Assembly (NCBI GenBank): GCA_963763885.1
Contig: CAVXQD010000003.1
Location: 248,001 to 312,000, forward strand
Reading direction: 5' to 3'
Source: JANNBN01 sp963763885
Lineage (GTDB): Bacteria; Actinomycetota; Acidimicrobiia; Acidimicrobiales; JANYDT01
Length of the DNA: 64,000 nt
Part shown: one piece after another, positions 7,589-16,227 of the stretch
Layout: the number at the start of each line of letters is the position of its first letter
Position numbering within the stretch: the first letter of the stretch is position 1
Position numbers and translations under genes: made by a program
The notes under the pieces: model-generated
The model's database searches: none
The model's input: only the letters and a program-made list of their open reading frames with translations
Told to the model about the DNA's origin: nothing

Positions 7589-8635
7589 GTGGCCAATCGG
7601 TTCGTGAAAGGTGTGCCAGATGCACTCGTAGCCGCGTTGGTGTTTGGGGCGTCCACTCCGTTCGCGAAACGTCTCGGCGACGGCGTTAATCCGCTGGTGA
7701 TGGCTGGCCTGCTGTATCTCGGCTGCGGCCTCGGGTTGACCAGCAGCCTTGTGTTGTGGCCATCGAAGCAGAGCACTATCCGGCGCGGTGATTCTTTGGC
7801 GCTTTTAGGAGTTGTCGTCTTCGGTGGGATGCTCGCCCCCATCTTGTTGATGACGGGCCTCCGCACCACGCCCTCTGCAAGTGCGTCGTTGCTTTTGAAT
7901 CTCGAGGCGGTATTCACAGCCCTCGGGGCGTGGGTCATTGCGAAGGAACACGCGGATCGCCGGATTGTGATTGGGATGGTGGTGATCGTCGCTGGGGGAG
8001 TGCTGCTGACGTTCCAGACCGATGGGGGTTTCGGGTTCACGTTGGGGGCGTTCGCAATCGTTGGCGCGTGTTTGTGCTGGGGTATCGACAACGTGGTGAC
8101 GCGGCCTCTGTCTATCCGAGACCCTCGCCAGATCGCCGCTGTGAAAGGTGTGGTTGCGGGTTCGGTCAACCTGACGCTGGGTTTGATCGTGGGAGGTCAA
8201 CTGCCCAGCGTTGGGCGGACCATTGGGGCGATGGCTACCGGCCTTGTCGGTTACGGCATCAGTCTGGTTCTCTACGTTCGAGCAGTTCGCCAACTGGGCA
8301 CTGCACGGACCGGAGCGTATTACGCAGCTGCGCCGTTCGTTGGTGCGGCCATCGGGCTGATCTGGCTGCGTGAACCAGTTGGCTGGCTGTTCGCTCCGGC
8401 CCTGCTGCTGATGGCCATCGGGTTAGGAATCCACCTGACGGAACGGCATGTTCATATGCACACACATATTCCGATGCAACACGCTCATGGACACGATCAC
8501 GATGAACACCACGCACACTCAGCGGCCGTGAACGCGCCGGACCTAGCCGGTCGTCACGACTTGGACCACACGCACCAACCGCTCGCCCACGGCCACGCCC
8601 ACACGCCTGACCCTCACCACCGCCACACCCACTGA
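7589..8635 (+). CDS. DMT-superfamily (EamA) transporter with His-rich tail
   Basis: About 348 aa with some ten hydrophobic segments arranged as two EamA repeats (ALVFGASTPFAKRLG begins the first and FAIVGACLCWGIDN the second). The last 60 or so residues are cytoplasmic and extraordinarily His-rich (HVHMHTHIP, HAHGHDHDEHHAH, HGHAHTPDPHHRHTH), as in metal-handling proteins. It is therefore probably an exporter linked to divalent metals, although EamA substrates are diverse. The GTG at 7589 is preferred because the frame from 7436 overlaps the divergent YCII gene and adds a non-conserved leader; the start is uncertain. Confidence 0.85.
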   Translation: MANRFVKGVPDALVAALVFGASTPFAKRLGDGVNPLVMAGLLYLGCGLGLTSSLVLWPSKQSTIRRGDSLALLGVVVFGGMLAPILLMTGLRTTPSASASLLLNLEAVFTALGAWVIAKEHADRRIVIGMVVIVAGGVLLTFQTDGGFGFTLGAFAIVGACLCWGIDNVVTRPLSIRDPRQIAAVKGVVAGSVNLTLGLIVGGQLPSVGRTIGAMATGLVGYGISLVLYVRAVRQLGTARTGAYYAAAPFVGAAIGLIWLREPVGWLFAPALLLMAIGLGIHLTERHVHMHTHIPMQHAHGHDHDEHHAHSAAVNAPDLAGRHDLDHTHQPLAHGHAHTPDPHHRHTH

Positions 8636-8848
8636 TTAGGGATTCCAGCGACGCAGTGAGAAAACAGAATTTAGGTGTGGCGATCTTCGAGTCAAGACCC
8701 ACGGCACGGGTTAGGCAGGCTCGGGCCAGATGAGCGTCAGATCATGATCTCGAAGCGTCAGGTCGTTCAGGACAGCGGTCCGCTGGGTCTCCATGCGCTC
8801 GACGATATCCACATCGGCCAGCCCGTTTTGCGAGCGGACTCCAACTGT

Positions 8849-9136
8849 CTACGTCGGTGGTCGGCCGTAGATGGTCGAACGATGTCCGATTGCGACTACT
8901 CCGACGACGAAGACCACATCGTCAACCGAGTACACAATGCGATAGACCCCTACGCGCGCCGATAGATACCCGTCGAATTCGTCGATCAACGGCTTGCCTA
9001 CCCGGTGCGGGTTGTTGACCAGCGGTCCTTCCATGAAGGCGACAAGCGCCTCGTAGGTCTTGCCTGGAACGCGTGAGAGTTGACGACGTGCTTGAGCGGA
9101 AACTTCGAGGCCGAACCTCAACGTTCCCTCTTCCAA
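8849..9136 (-). CDS. RelE/ParE-type toxin
   Basis: 95-aa toxin of a type II toxin-antitoxin pair; RelE toxins cleave mRNA at the ribosome. The sequence shows the RelE pattern: ARRQLSRVPGKTYEALVAF, then VGKPLIDEFDGYLSARVGVYRIVYSVDD, with Arg/Tyr residues of the active face and VVAIGHRSTIY at the C-terminus. It overlaps the antitoxin gene by 19 bp, so the true start may be slightly downstream of 9136. Confidence 0.88.
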   Translation of the reverse strand: MEEGTLRFGLEVSAQARRQLSRVPGKTYEALVAFMEGPLVNNPHRVGKPLIDEFDGYLSARVGVYRIVYSVDDVVFVVGVVAIGHRSTIYGRPPT

Positions 9137-9363
9137 GGCTGCATGTCAGCTGAACCGGCTCGGTGCGCCCGAATTGCATCGGCTATCTCTGGATCGGACA
9201 AGCACTCGATGGTCTCCATGAGACCGTCGTAATCATCTGCCCCTAACAGAACAGCTGCGGGCAAACCGTTCACCGTGATGACGACGCGTTCTCCGACGGA
9301 ATCGACCTCGCTGACGAGTGAGGAAAGAGTGTTTTTTGCCTCAGTGACGGTTGTCGTTCGCAT
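9118..9363 (-). CDS. Phd/YefM-type antitoxin
   Basis: 81-aa antitoxin. MRTTTVTEAKNTLSSLVSEV at the N-terminus followed by VVITVNGLPAAVLLGADDYDGLMETIECL is the standard Phd/YefM dimer/DNA-binding domain, and the C-terminal tail would wrap the toxin. It precedes and overlaps the RelE toxin, the usual order for this class, and probably autoregulates the operon. Confidence 0.88.
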   Translation of the reverse strand: MRTTTVTEAKNTLSSLVSEVDSVGERVVITVNGLPAAVLLGADDYDGLMETIECLSDPEIADAIRAHRAGSADMQPWKRER

Positions 9364-9417
9364 AGCCCGAATTCTAGCCCGAGCGCTTCCGTAATCGGTC
9401 GGAGGGCGGTCTCGTGG

Positions 9418-9446
9418 TTGACAGAGTCCTCGCCCGTTGGTACTTT
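9418..9446 (+). promoter_or_regulatory. sigma-70-type promoter of arsR-SRPBCC operon
   Basis: TTGACA (9418-9423), 17-bp spacer, TACTTT (9441-9446). An AT-rich palindromic stretch AACTAGTTAATTAA follows directly and may be where the ArsR protein binds. Confidence 0.6.
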
Positions 9447-9497
9447 GCCAACTAGTTAATTAAGCAACATGGAAACCATGACGGAGAGGGGCTGACT

Positions 9498-9902
9498 GTG
9501 ACGAACCTGGTGCTCGACGATGCACAACTGGATGAGACGTTTGCTGCTCTCGCCAACTCCACACGGCGGGCAATCCTTGCTCGGCTGGCCGGCGGTGAGG
9601 CAAGCGTCAACGATTTGGCCGCGCCGTTCAACCTGACGCTCCCTGCAATCTCGAAGCACATCAAGGTGCTGGAACAAGCAGGCCTCATCACCCGGGGCAG
9701 ACGCGCACAGTTTCGCCCGTGCGCTATCGAGCCAACTGCCCTTGCAGAAGTTGCCATGTGGGCAGAGCAGTACCGCCACATCTGGGACGACCGGTTCGAT
9801 CGTATGGATGATTACGTTCGTTCTTTGCAAGAGACAGCAACCGAACCTGGACCAGCCCCCGAACCAAAAACCAAGAAGTCCACCCAAAAACGGAAGGCCT
9901 GA
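9498..9902 (+). CDS. ArsR-family transcriptional regulator
   Basis: 134 aa with a winged helix: DETFAALANSTRRAILARLAGGEASVNDLAAPF then LPAISKHIKVLEQAGLITRGRR. No Cys-rich metal site is present in the recognition helix, so this is one of the non-metal ArsR proteins commonly paired with an SRPBCC gene. The Lys-rich tail (PEPKTKKSTQKRKA) is basic. The start is a GTG preceded by GAGAGGGG. The SRPBCC gene follows after 5 bp. Confidence 0.92.
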   Translation: MTNLVLDDAQLDETFAALANSTRRAILARLAGGEASVNDLAAPFNLTLPAISKHIKVLEQAGLITRGRRAQFRPCAIEPTALAEVAMWAEQYRHIWDDRFDRMDDYVRSLQETATEPGPAPEPKTKKSTQKRKA

Positions 9903-9907
9903 CCAAA

Positions 9908-10393
9908 ATGACTGATACCGGACACGTGAGGATCGAGCGTATTTTCGACGCTCCCATTCAGCTCATCTGGGCAATGTGGACCGAAGCAGAACACTTCGCC
10001 AATTGGTATGGCCCCATGGGGGCCAGGATCCCCACGGCCGAGATGGACGTCCAGGTGGGTGGTCGACGCCACATCGCAATGGCGATGGAAACGCCCCGCG
10101 GCCCCATGGAGATGTACTTCGTTGGCGAATACCGCGAGATCCAACCGATGACCCGCCTCGTCTACACCGAAGCAATGGCTGACGCCGACGGGAACGCACT
10201 CACCCCCGAGCAGATGGGCATGCCCGTAGGCGCGCATATGGAAACCACCGTCGTAGTGGAGCTGGAAGACCTCGGTGCTCAAACCAAGATGACCATGACC
10301 CACATCGGCGTCCCCGCAGGTTCCCCGGGCGCTCAAGGCTGGGGTATGGCCATCGACAAACTCGCAGCACGGGTTGCCGAACTCAACAGCTAG
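9908..10393 (+). CDS. SRPBCC-family (AHSA1-like) protein
   Basis: 161-aa START/Bet v1-like domain protein: RIERIFDAPIQLIWAMWTEAEHFANWYGP is the hallmark N-terminus, and GWGMAIDKLAARVAE is the C-terminal helix. The fold binds hydrophobic ligands; the function of the ArsR-SRPBCC pair is not known in detail. It is cotranscribed with the ArsR gene (5-bp gap). Confidence 0.9.
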   Translation: MTDTGHVRIERIFDAPIQLIWAMWTEAEHFANWYGPMGARIPTAEMDVQVGGRRHIAMAMETPRGPMEMYFVGEYREIQPMTRLVYTEAMADADGNALTPEQMGMPVGAHMETTVVVELEDLGAQTKMTMTHIGVPAGSPGAQGWGMAIDKLAARVAELNS

Positions 10394-10430
10394 CTGTTCG
10401 CAGTCGGCGGGGAGTGCCGCCGACCCGCTG

Positions 10431-12212
10431 TTAGTGGATGGTCACCGTTCCTGCGGTGCCGTCTACAGTGACCATTGCGCCGTCGGTAATGATGTCCGTT
10501 GCATCGGCCACGGACACCACGCAGGGGATCCCCAGTTCTCGAGACACGATCATGGCGTGGCTGCCCTGAGCACCCACGTTTACCACCACCGCGGAAGCCG
10601 CCACCATCAGCGGTACCCACGACGGATCTGTCTGCGGGGCAATCAACACGTCGCCGGGCTCCAGGCCTGCAGGATCGCTTGCGTCATGAACGATGCGAGC
10701 ACGTCCGGTGGCAACACCACCTGAACCAGCAGAGCCGCGAAGCACTGCCCCAGCACTTGCATGTTCGGTTGCCTTTGCGTCCCGGCGAGTCATCTCGGAC
10801 AGCAACGGAACACGCTTGTTCACCACGAACACCGGCTCGTATTCAAACAGTGTGCGGTACTGCGTCCAACGTTGTGCGATCACCTCGGGAAAGCCCGTCG
10901 ATTCGGCGCGGAGCTTGTCCAGCTCTTCATCGGTGACCATGAACAGGTGTTCAACATCGGCGATGACGCCACGCTCCACGAGCCGCTCACCGTATGCGTA
11001 CAGAGCAACCCGGGCTTCGTTGATCACCCGAACCACGTTTGTCTTTGCGCGTTCGCGCCCTGCAAGGAACAGCTGAGCGGACAGAAGTGCCGCCTCGAAC
11101 AACCCTGCGGTCTCTGGGTCTGCAGCCACCTTGGCGCGGATATCTGCGGCCAATCGATCACGTTCTGCCACCGATGCCACCTGGCGTTGAGCAGGTGCCT
11201 GGGATTCGTCGGACCGACGCATCAGGTCGATGGCAGCCAGCGCCGCCCGTGGCTTCAGTTCCCACGATGGTGCACGCAGGTCGTACTCGTTCTGCCCGCG
11301 GAATCCGTGATCGTGGAAAAACGTGTCGAGCCGCTTGAGATAGGCCACCGCTGCTGGGTCCTGCGAGGATCGCAACACGCCAAGTACTGCGTCGGGGCCT
11401 GCGTCGAATGCCGCCGTGACGGCAGCAGACTGGTTAGCCACTCGCCCCAGTTCCCACATGGCGTGCGATGGCGCAGCTGAGTCAACCTCGATGCCGGCCA
11501 ACAGTCGAATGGTCATGGTGGAATCGCCAAGTCCTTCGCACACAGCCCCCAACGCGCCGGTGCCGACGGCCGAGAGTGACGACACGATCATGGCGTTCTC
11601 GAAAGTCTGCTGGACGTAGGCCATCATGGACCTAGCGCGGGCATGCAATGCAGAATCGGTCAGCAGCGCCAGGTCCGGACGGGTGTCTCGCAGATGCTTG
11701 GCCAGCGACTTGTCAGCATCGAGCGCTGGCAAGGACTGGACCGACAGCGCCCAACCGACGGACTCGCCGAGCTTGGCCTCGTGCTTCGGTGAGTCGTGCC
11801 AAGCCGCGTGTTCATAAGGCGGAACCTCTGCCCGTTCGTCGAAGAACGCCTTGTCGATCAACTCAGGCGAGGCACCAGGCATGCGAGCACCGAACACACG
11901 GGTCATGGTGAGCGGGTTATACGGGTAGCCGCCGAATACCTTGAACAGGTCAGGTCGATGTGGCTCGATGAACTCGTCGAAGTCCAGCGCACCGATGTGG
12001 ATGTATGCGTCCCGCAGGCCCGTGCACATGCCTTGACGCATGACGAGCGTTTGTCCAAGCGGACTGAACGGCTCTGGGAACACGTCGGCAGCATTTCCGC
12101 GTGTCCAGGCGGGGAAACGCTCTTCGAGCGTGGAATCACAGAACCAAGTGTTGTCGTTCATGGTTCGAACTGTATCGATTCCACGCAGCGCGCCATGTTT
12201 GGAATCCATCAT
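10431..12212 (-). CDS. PEP-utilising enzyme (phosphohistidine-domain protein)
   Basis: 593-aa protein with a C-terminal PEP-utilising mobile (swivelling phosphohistidine) domain: GSGGVATGRARIV, LEPGDVLIAPQTDPSWVPLM and GSHAMIVSRELGIPCV, in which the His of GSHA is the phosphorylated residue. The N-terminal part lacks a recognisable ATP-grasp domain and resembles the central/linker region of rifampin phosphotransferase-like and PEP-synthase-like proteins. It may therefore be a stand-alone phosphotransfer partner. The ATG at 12212 has GGAGGT 8 nt upstream; longer frames run into the divergent gene. Confidence 0.8.
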   Translation of the reverse strand: MMDSKHGALRGIDTVRTMNDNTWFCDSTLEERFPAWTRGNAADVFPEPFSPLGQTLVMRQGMCTGLRDAYIHIGALDFDEFIEPHRPDLFKVFGGYPYNPLTMTRVFGARMPGASPELIDKAFFDERAEVPPYEHAAWHDSPKHEAKLGESVGWALSVQSLPALDADKSLAKHLRDTRPDLALLTDSALHARARSMMAYVQQTFENAMIVSSLSAVGTGALGAVCEGLGDSTMTIRLLAGIEVDSAAPSHAMWELGRVANQSAAVTAAFDAGPDAVLGVLRSSQDPAAVAYLKRLDTFFHDHGFRGQNEYDLRAPSWELKPRAALAAIDLMRRSDESQAPAQRQVASVAERDRLAADIRAKVAADPETAGLFEAALLSAQLFLAGRERAKTNVVRVINEARVALYAYGERLVERGVIADVEHLFMVTDEELDKLRAESTGFPEVIAQRWTQYRTLFEYEPVFVVNKRVPLLSEMTRRDAKATEHASAGAVLRGSAGSGGVATGRARIVHDASDPAGLEPGDVLIAPQTDPSWVPLMVAASAVVVNVGAQGSHAMIVSRELGIPCVVSVADATDIITDGAMVTVDGTAGTVTIH

Positions 12213-12296
12213 CGTTGGGTACCTCCATGTCCCGGCCGAATCAATTTGGTCGAACCAATTCGGCCGATCCTGACCGACTGAGCCTTTGAGGACGTC

Positions 12297-12965
12297 ATGA
12301 CAATCACCGACATCAACACCACAGTTCCGCCCATTGATCACAAGGCCGCCGAGCCCGTTGTGGTACTTCACCGACGAACGATCGACGCTGTGCTCGTCGG
12401 CATCGGCGCTGTCGTGGCAATCGTCCTCCTCGTTGCAGGTGGGCTTCTGAGCTGGGGTAAGAACTTCTCCAGTGACTACGTGCGAGACGAACTGTCCTCG
12501 CAGAATATTTCGTTCCCCACGGCAGAAGCTCTGACAACCGAAGGTCGAACCGATCTTCTCGAATTTGCGGGTCAGCCACTCAGTACCGGCGCTGGCGCGC
12601 AGGCCTATGCGAGCTACATCGATGGTCACCTGCAAAAGGTGGCCGCTGGTGCAACATATGCAGACTTAGGGACCCCGGAACGAGCTGCCCGAGCGGACGT
12701 TCAGGCGGCTATCGATGCGAAGGCTCCACAAGCAACAATCGATGGGTTGAAGGCAACTTCCGCAGGTGTCACAGCGCAACGCGACACGATGTTCAAAGGA
12801 GAGACCTTGCGCGGCTTGTTGTTGTCAGCGTTCGCTTGGTCAACTGTTGGTCGAATTTCCGGGATTGCCGCGTTTGCAGCCTTTACGAGCGCTGCACTGA
12901 TGCTGGCGCTTGTCGTTCTGGGCATCATGCATTACCGCCGAGGTAACAAAGCTCTCGCGGCCTAA
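12297..12965 (+). CDS. hypothetical membrane protein
   Basis: 222 aa, not recognised. One hydrophobic segment at about residues 31-53 (VLVGIGAVVAIVLLVAGGLLSW) and a second at about 187-212 flank an extracytoplasmic domain of about 130 residues rich in Ala, Thr and Asp. The start ATG has GAGGACG upstream. It is divergent from the PEP-utilising enzyme gene and 9 bp before a glycosyltransferase gene, so it may share an operon with the latter. Confidence 0.7.
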   Translation: MTITDINTTVPPIDHKAAEPVVVLHRRTIDAVLVGIGAVVAIVLLVAGGLLSWGKNFSSDYVRDELSSQNISFPTAEALTTEGRTDLLEFAGQPLSTGAGAQAYASYIDGHLQKVAAGATYADLGTPERAARADVQAAIDAKAPQATIDGLKATSAGVTAQRDTMFKGETLRGLLLSAFAWSTVGRISGIAAFAAFTSAALMLALVVLGIMHYRRGNKALAA

Positions 12966-12974
12966 AGCCGAGTT

Positions 12975-14045
12975 GTGAGCGAGTTCGATTTGGGGTCGTT
13001 GCGCATCGCGGTCTTGTCGCCGATTGCATGGCGGACCCCACCGCGGCATTACGGCCCTTGGGAGCAATTCGCATCTTTGCTGACTGAGGGACTCGTTCGA
13101 CTTGGGCACGACGTGACGCTGTTTGCAACCGGCGATTCCATCACCGGTGGCAAGCTCCGCTCGACCTCGCCCCACGGTTGGTCCGAAGGCGAGGGCTCGA
13201 CGGCGATCGATGCAAAGGCAGCGGAGTGCGTGCATATTGCCGACGTGTTTGAACGGGCGGATGACTTCGACATCATCCACAACAGTTTCGACTTTCTGCC
13301 GCTGACGTACAGCCAGCTGGTACCGACTCCGGTGGTGACCACCATTCACGGGTTCTCGTCACCGCTGATCGTTCCGGTCTACAAGCGCTACGACCGGTCG
13401 ACCAGCTACGTCGCGATTAGCGACGCCGATCGTCACCCCGATCTGCACTACGCAGCGACCATTCATCACGGCATCGACACGGCGGCGTTCACTCTTTCAC
13501 CCACGGTCGGCGAGCATCTGCTTTCCTTCGCGCGCATACATCCGGACAAGGGCACGGCTGAAGCGATCCGGATCGCTCAGCAGTGTGGGCGTGTGCTGCA
13601 CATTGCTGGCATCGTGCAGGACCAGCGCTATTTCCGTGAGGAGGTTGAACCACACATCGATGGTAAGCGTGTCATCTATCTCGGGGCTGTCTCGGCTGAT
13701 CAACGCGCCGCTGTGCTTGGCAACGCCTACGCACTGCTGCATCCCATTGGGTTCGATGAACCGTTCGGGTTCAGTGTGGTCGAGGCACTTGCATGTGGCA
13801 CACCGGTGGTTGCGTTTGATCGCGGCTCCATGCGCGAGCTCATTCATCACGGCGAGAACGGGTTTCTCGCAGCCGACGTGGAAGGTGCCGCGGCAAAGAT
13901 CGCGCACGTCAACGAGCTCGACCGTGTCGCAATCCGCGCCGACGCGATTCAACGATTCGACCGGTCCGTAATGGTGGACAGATACGTTGAGGTGTATCGC
14001 CAACTCGTCTCGAATCGCCCTCGCCCCGCTGCTATCAAACGGTAG
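12975..14045 (+). CDS. glycosyltransferase family 4 (GT-B)
   Basis: 356-aa GT-B fold glycosyltransferase. The N-terminal acceptor domain begins RIAVLSPIAWRTPPRHYGPWE with the glycine-containing loop, and the C-terminal nucleotide-sugar domain has LSFARIHPDKGT, FGFSVVEALACGTPVVAFDRGSMRELI and GENGFLA, the GT4 signature with the catalytic Glu pair. Similar proteins transfer hexoses to small molecules or lipids. Start is a GTG 9 bp behind the membrane protein gene. Confidence 0.9.
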   Translation: MSEFDLGSLRIAVLSPIAWRTPPRHYGPWEQFASLLTEGLVRLGHDVTLFATGDSITGGKLRSTSPHGWSEGEGSTAIDAKAAECVHIADVFERADDFDIIHNSFDFLPLTYSQLVPTPVVTTIHGFSSPLIVPVYKRYDRSTSYVAISDADRHPDLHYAATIHHGIDTAAFTLSPTVGEHLLSFARIHPDKGTAEAIRIAQQCGRVLHIAGIVQDQRYFREEVEPHIDGKRVIYLGAVSADQRAAVLGNAYALLHPIGFDEPFGFSVVEALACGTPVVAFDRGSMRELIHHGENGFLAADVEGAAAKIAHVNELDRVAIRADAIQRFDRSVMVDRYVEVYRQLVSNRPRPAAIKR

Positions 14046-14067
14046 GTCGTCTTGATATCATGTGGCC

Positions 14068-14364
14068 ATGAAGCAGCTCCTCCTCCGGGTGCCGGACGAA
14101 CTCCACGAACGGTTGTCTGCACGCGCACGGGCAGAAGGTCGAAGTATCAATGCCCTTGCGACGGAGACCCTCGATCAAATTCCCGGTGGCGCGCTGACGC
14201 CCAAGGAGGTGATTCGCCGCCGCGTTAAAGCGCAAGGCAACCTTGTGACCACTGGTCGCGGCCGACTCGATGCTCCGTCTATTCAAGAGGTTCGTCATTC
14301 CCTACGCGGAGCGGGTGTCACTGCAGAGGAGCTGATCGACGAACAGCGCGGTGGATCTCGGTGA
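14068..14364 (+). CDS. FitA/VapB-type antitoxin
   Basis: 98 aa from the ATG at 14068 (GTG at 14062 is an alternative). MKQLLLRVPDELHERLSARA followed by GRSINALATETL is a ribbon-helix-helix DNA-binding domain as in FitA-type antitoxins; the C-terminal half would bind the toxin. It overlaps the PIN toxin gene by 4 bp. Confidence 0.85.
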   Translation: MKQLLLRVPDELHERLSARARAEGRSINALATETLDQIPGGALTPKEVIRRRVKAQGNLVTTGRGRLDAPSIQEVRHSLRGAGVTAEELIDEQRGGSR

Positions 14365-14804
14365 GAGTCGCATACGTCGATTCGTCGATCATCGTGCGTC
14401 ACTACCTCGAGGATGAATTGGGCCAGGTCGCTGCTTCCGCTGTCATCGAGGATCCAGACACTGCGATCGTTACCGCAACGCTTTCACGAATAGAGGTCTC
14501 GGGTGCGCTCGTTCGAGCCGCTCGGGGGAATCGTGTTTCATCGTTGCGGGGTGCGCTCGATCGCCTCGATGAGGACTTCGACCAAGGCCTCATAACTATG
14601 GTTGCGGCCGACGAGAACGAAGTTCACAACATCGCGCTCGAGATCGTACGTACGCATGGTCTTCGAGCGCTTGATGCGATTCACGTCGCCACCGCCATCC
14701 TTGTTCTGCACGAAATCACTGAGTCTGGTGACGAGACCTTCTTTGTGGGGTGCGATGACGCCCAAACAAGCGTGGCCCAGCAGCTTGGTTTGACTCTCGG
14801 CTAA
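14361..14804 (+). CDS. PIN-domain ribonuclease toxin (VapC-type)
   Basis: 147 aa. PIN-domain acidic residues are visible: YVDSSIIVRHYLED at the N-terminus (D6), ATLSRIEVSGALVRA (E45 region), and HGLRALDAIHVATAI (Asp of RALDAIH), plus a C-terminal VGCDDAQ acidic residue. These toxins cleave RNA, often tRNA. GTG start overlaps the antitoxin stop; together they form a VapBC/FitAB-like module. Confidence 0.9.
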   Translation: MRVAYVDSSIIVRHYLEDELGQVAASAVIEDPDTAIVTATLSRIEVSGALVRAARGNRVSSLRGALDRLDEDFDQGLITMVAADENEVHNIALEIVRTHGLRALDAIHVATAILVLHEITESGDETFFVGCDDAQTSVAQQLGLTLG

Positions 14805-14869
14805 CAACCACCCGACTCTCCTTGCGGACCGTCGTAGCAATTGCTAACCCGCGGCGCGAGGATGCGTTT

Positions 14870-15763
14870 ATGACGGTACAAATTGGTAGCACCGGGGCTG
14901 AAGTAACTCAGGTCCAGCAACAACTCGTCGACCTGGGATTCCCGATTGGCGTCGACGGTGTGTTCGGGTCGACGACAGATGAGGCTGTCCGCGGGTTTCA
15001 AGTGGTCACCCGGTTGGTGCCAGATGGCGTTGTCGGACCCAACACGCACAATGCCCTGGACAACGGACATTGGGAGGCCATCGCCGACGAACAGATCACC
15101 ACCCTGCCGCAGCGTCGTCGCGAGCTCACCGAGTCCGTGGCTGGAGTTGCTGTTGTTCCCGAGTTCACAGCGGACGTGAAGTGGTATCGGGCCAACGTGT
15201 CGAACTTCTACACAACCGCTGCGCTCAATCGAAGCCTGGATGCTATGGCCGACGCATGGATCACCACCATGAAGGCAATGGCACAGCCGGTTGGCGTCGG
15301 CGACGCGCCGAACTCCGTGACAGGTGAGCTTGCAGCCACGCTGATCGCGCAAAGTCTTGCCAGCGCGGCTGGTCAACTGAGCGAGTTCGTAGCCGGGGCG
15401 GCTCACCCAAACCCGCGCATCATCATCGCCAACATGGACATTGCGGCGGACAAGACCCTCACTGGAGTGGAGCTGTTCCGGGCTGGTTCCGCGTGGGCAA
15501 CCACGCTTCGAGGCGTTGTGCTGCTGCACGGTTTCGATCCTGCCGATGTGGCACCAGCAACGTCCGCCAACTTCTCACGTGTCGCCATTGCTCCGGGAGG
15601 TTTGAATCTGTACCTCTACCCGGACCAAGTCGGCCTGCCGCTCGCCGCGGGAGTGCAAACGATTTCTTGCCCGTGGGTTCGGATCGAGTCCGTGGTCCGA
15701 CCTTCCATCATCGCCCGTGCCATGGGCGGCAACGCCGGCGGCCCAGGTCCACACGTTCCGTAA
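14870..15763 (+). CDS. peptidoglycan-binding domain protein
   Basis: 297 aa from the ATG at 14870. Residues 1-62 form a PG_binding_1 domain (GSTGAEVTQVQQQLVDLGFPIGVDGVFGSTTDEAVRGFQ, VVGPNT). The rest is an unrecognised alpha-rich domain followed by a short beta-rich C-terminus ending with a Gly/Pro tail. No signal peptide is seen at this start, nor in the 16-codon upstream extension (MRTVVAIANPRRED), so export is unclear. Related actinobacterial proteins carry such repeats on phage-tail-like or cell-wall proteins; function is unassigned. Confidence 0.75.
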   Translation: MTVQIGSTGAEVTQVQQQLVDLGFPIGVDGVFGSTTDEAVRGFQVVTRLVPDGVVGPNTHNALDNGHWEAIADEQITTLPQRRRELTESVAGVAVVPEFTADVKWYRANVSNFYTTAALNRSLDAMADAWITTMKAMAQPVGVGDAPNSVTGELAATLIAQSLASAAGQLSEFVAGAAHPNPRIIIANMDIAADKTLTGVELFRAGSAWATTLRGVVLLHGFDPADVAPATSANFSRVAIAPGGLNLYLYPDQVGLPLAAGVQTISCPWVRIESVVRPSIIARAMGGNAGGPGPHVP

Positions 15764-16227
15764 GTGTGCATGTTTGGTGACTCGCACAAGTTTTGACTCT
15801 TCCGGTCACAACTGCGGCCCCGGCACGTCTAACCCAAGTACGACGACCTCAGAGTAAATGACGTGTGACCGCTCATTGTCTGGCAAAACACAACTCGGCC
15901 CTTCCGGCGCGAAAATCGCACCAAAATGCCTGAGTTGCGCGTATGTGGGGGTCGAGTTGCGCGTATGTACAGGACAAGTTGCGGCCAGCAAAGGTAAGTA
16001 CACATAGGTGAACGGCTAACCAGAAGCGTTGGCTTCAGGACGGCGCAACAGTTACAAACGGCATGCGCGCACATGAATGCCGGCTCACCATCCGTAGTTT
16101 TGGGTCGAGAAACGTCATCAACGTTTGTCAGATTCGCCACGCGAAGTGGGCATTTCCTCAATGTTGAGGTGAAGTGCGCAGAGCGACCTCCCGATGGCCA
16201 CAACTAATGAATATGAGAGGTGGCTCA
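15764..16227. other. gene-free stretch with repeats
   Basis: No gene supported between the PG-binding protein and the protease. It contains two copies of a 15-bp repeat (15934-15970) and a partial third at about 15977. Confidence 0.6.
15934..15970 (+). repeat. GAGTTGCGCGTATGT repeat, two copies
   Basis: Identical 15-bp copies at 15934-15948 and 15956-15970 (period 22), with a fragment AAGTTGCGG just behind. The same word occurs at 24.1 kb. Confidence 0.8.

Noticed and set aside
12213..12635. N-terminal extension of the PEP-utilising enzyme
   Set aside because: It overlaps the divergent membrane protein gene, and a GGAGGT site precedes the ATG at 12212.
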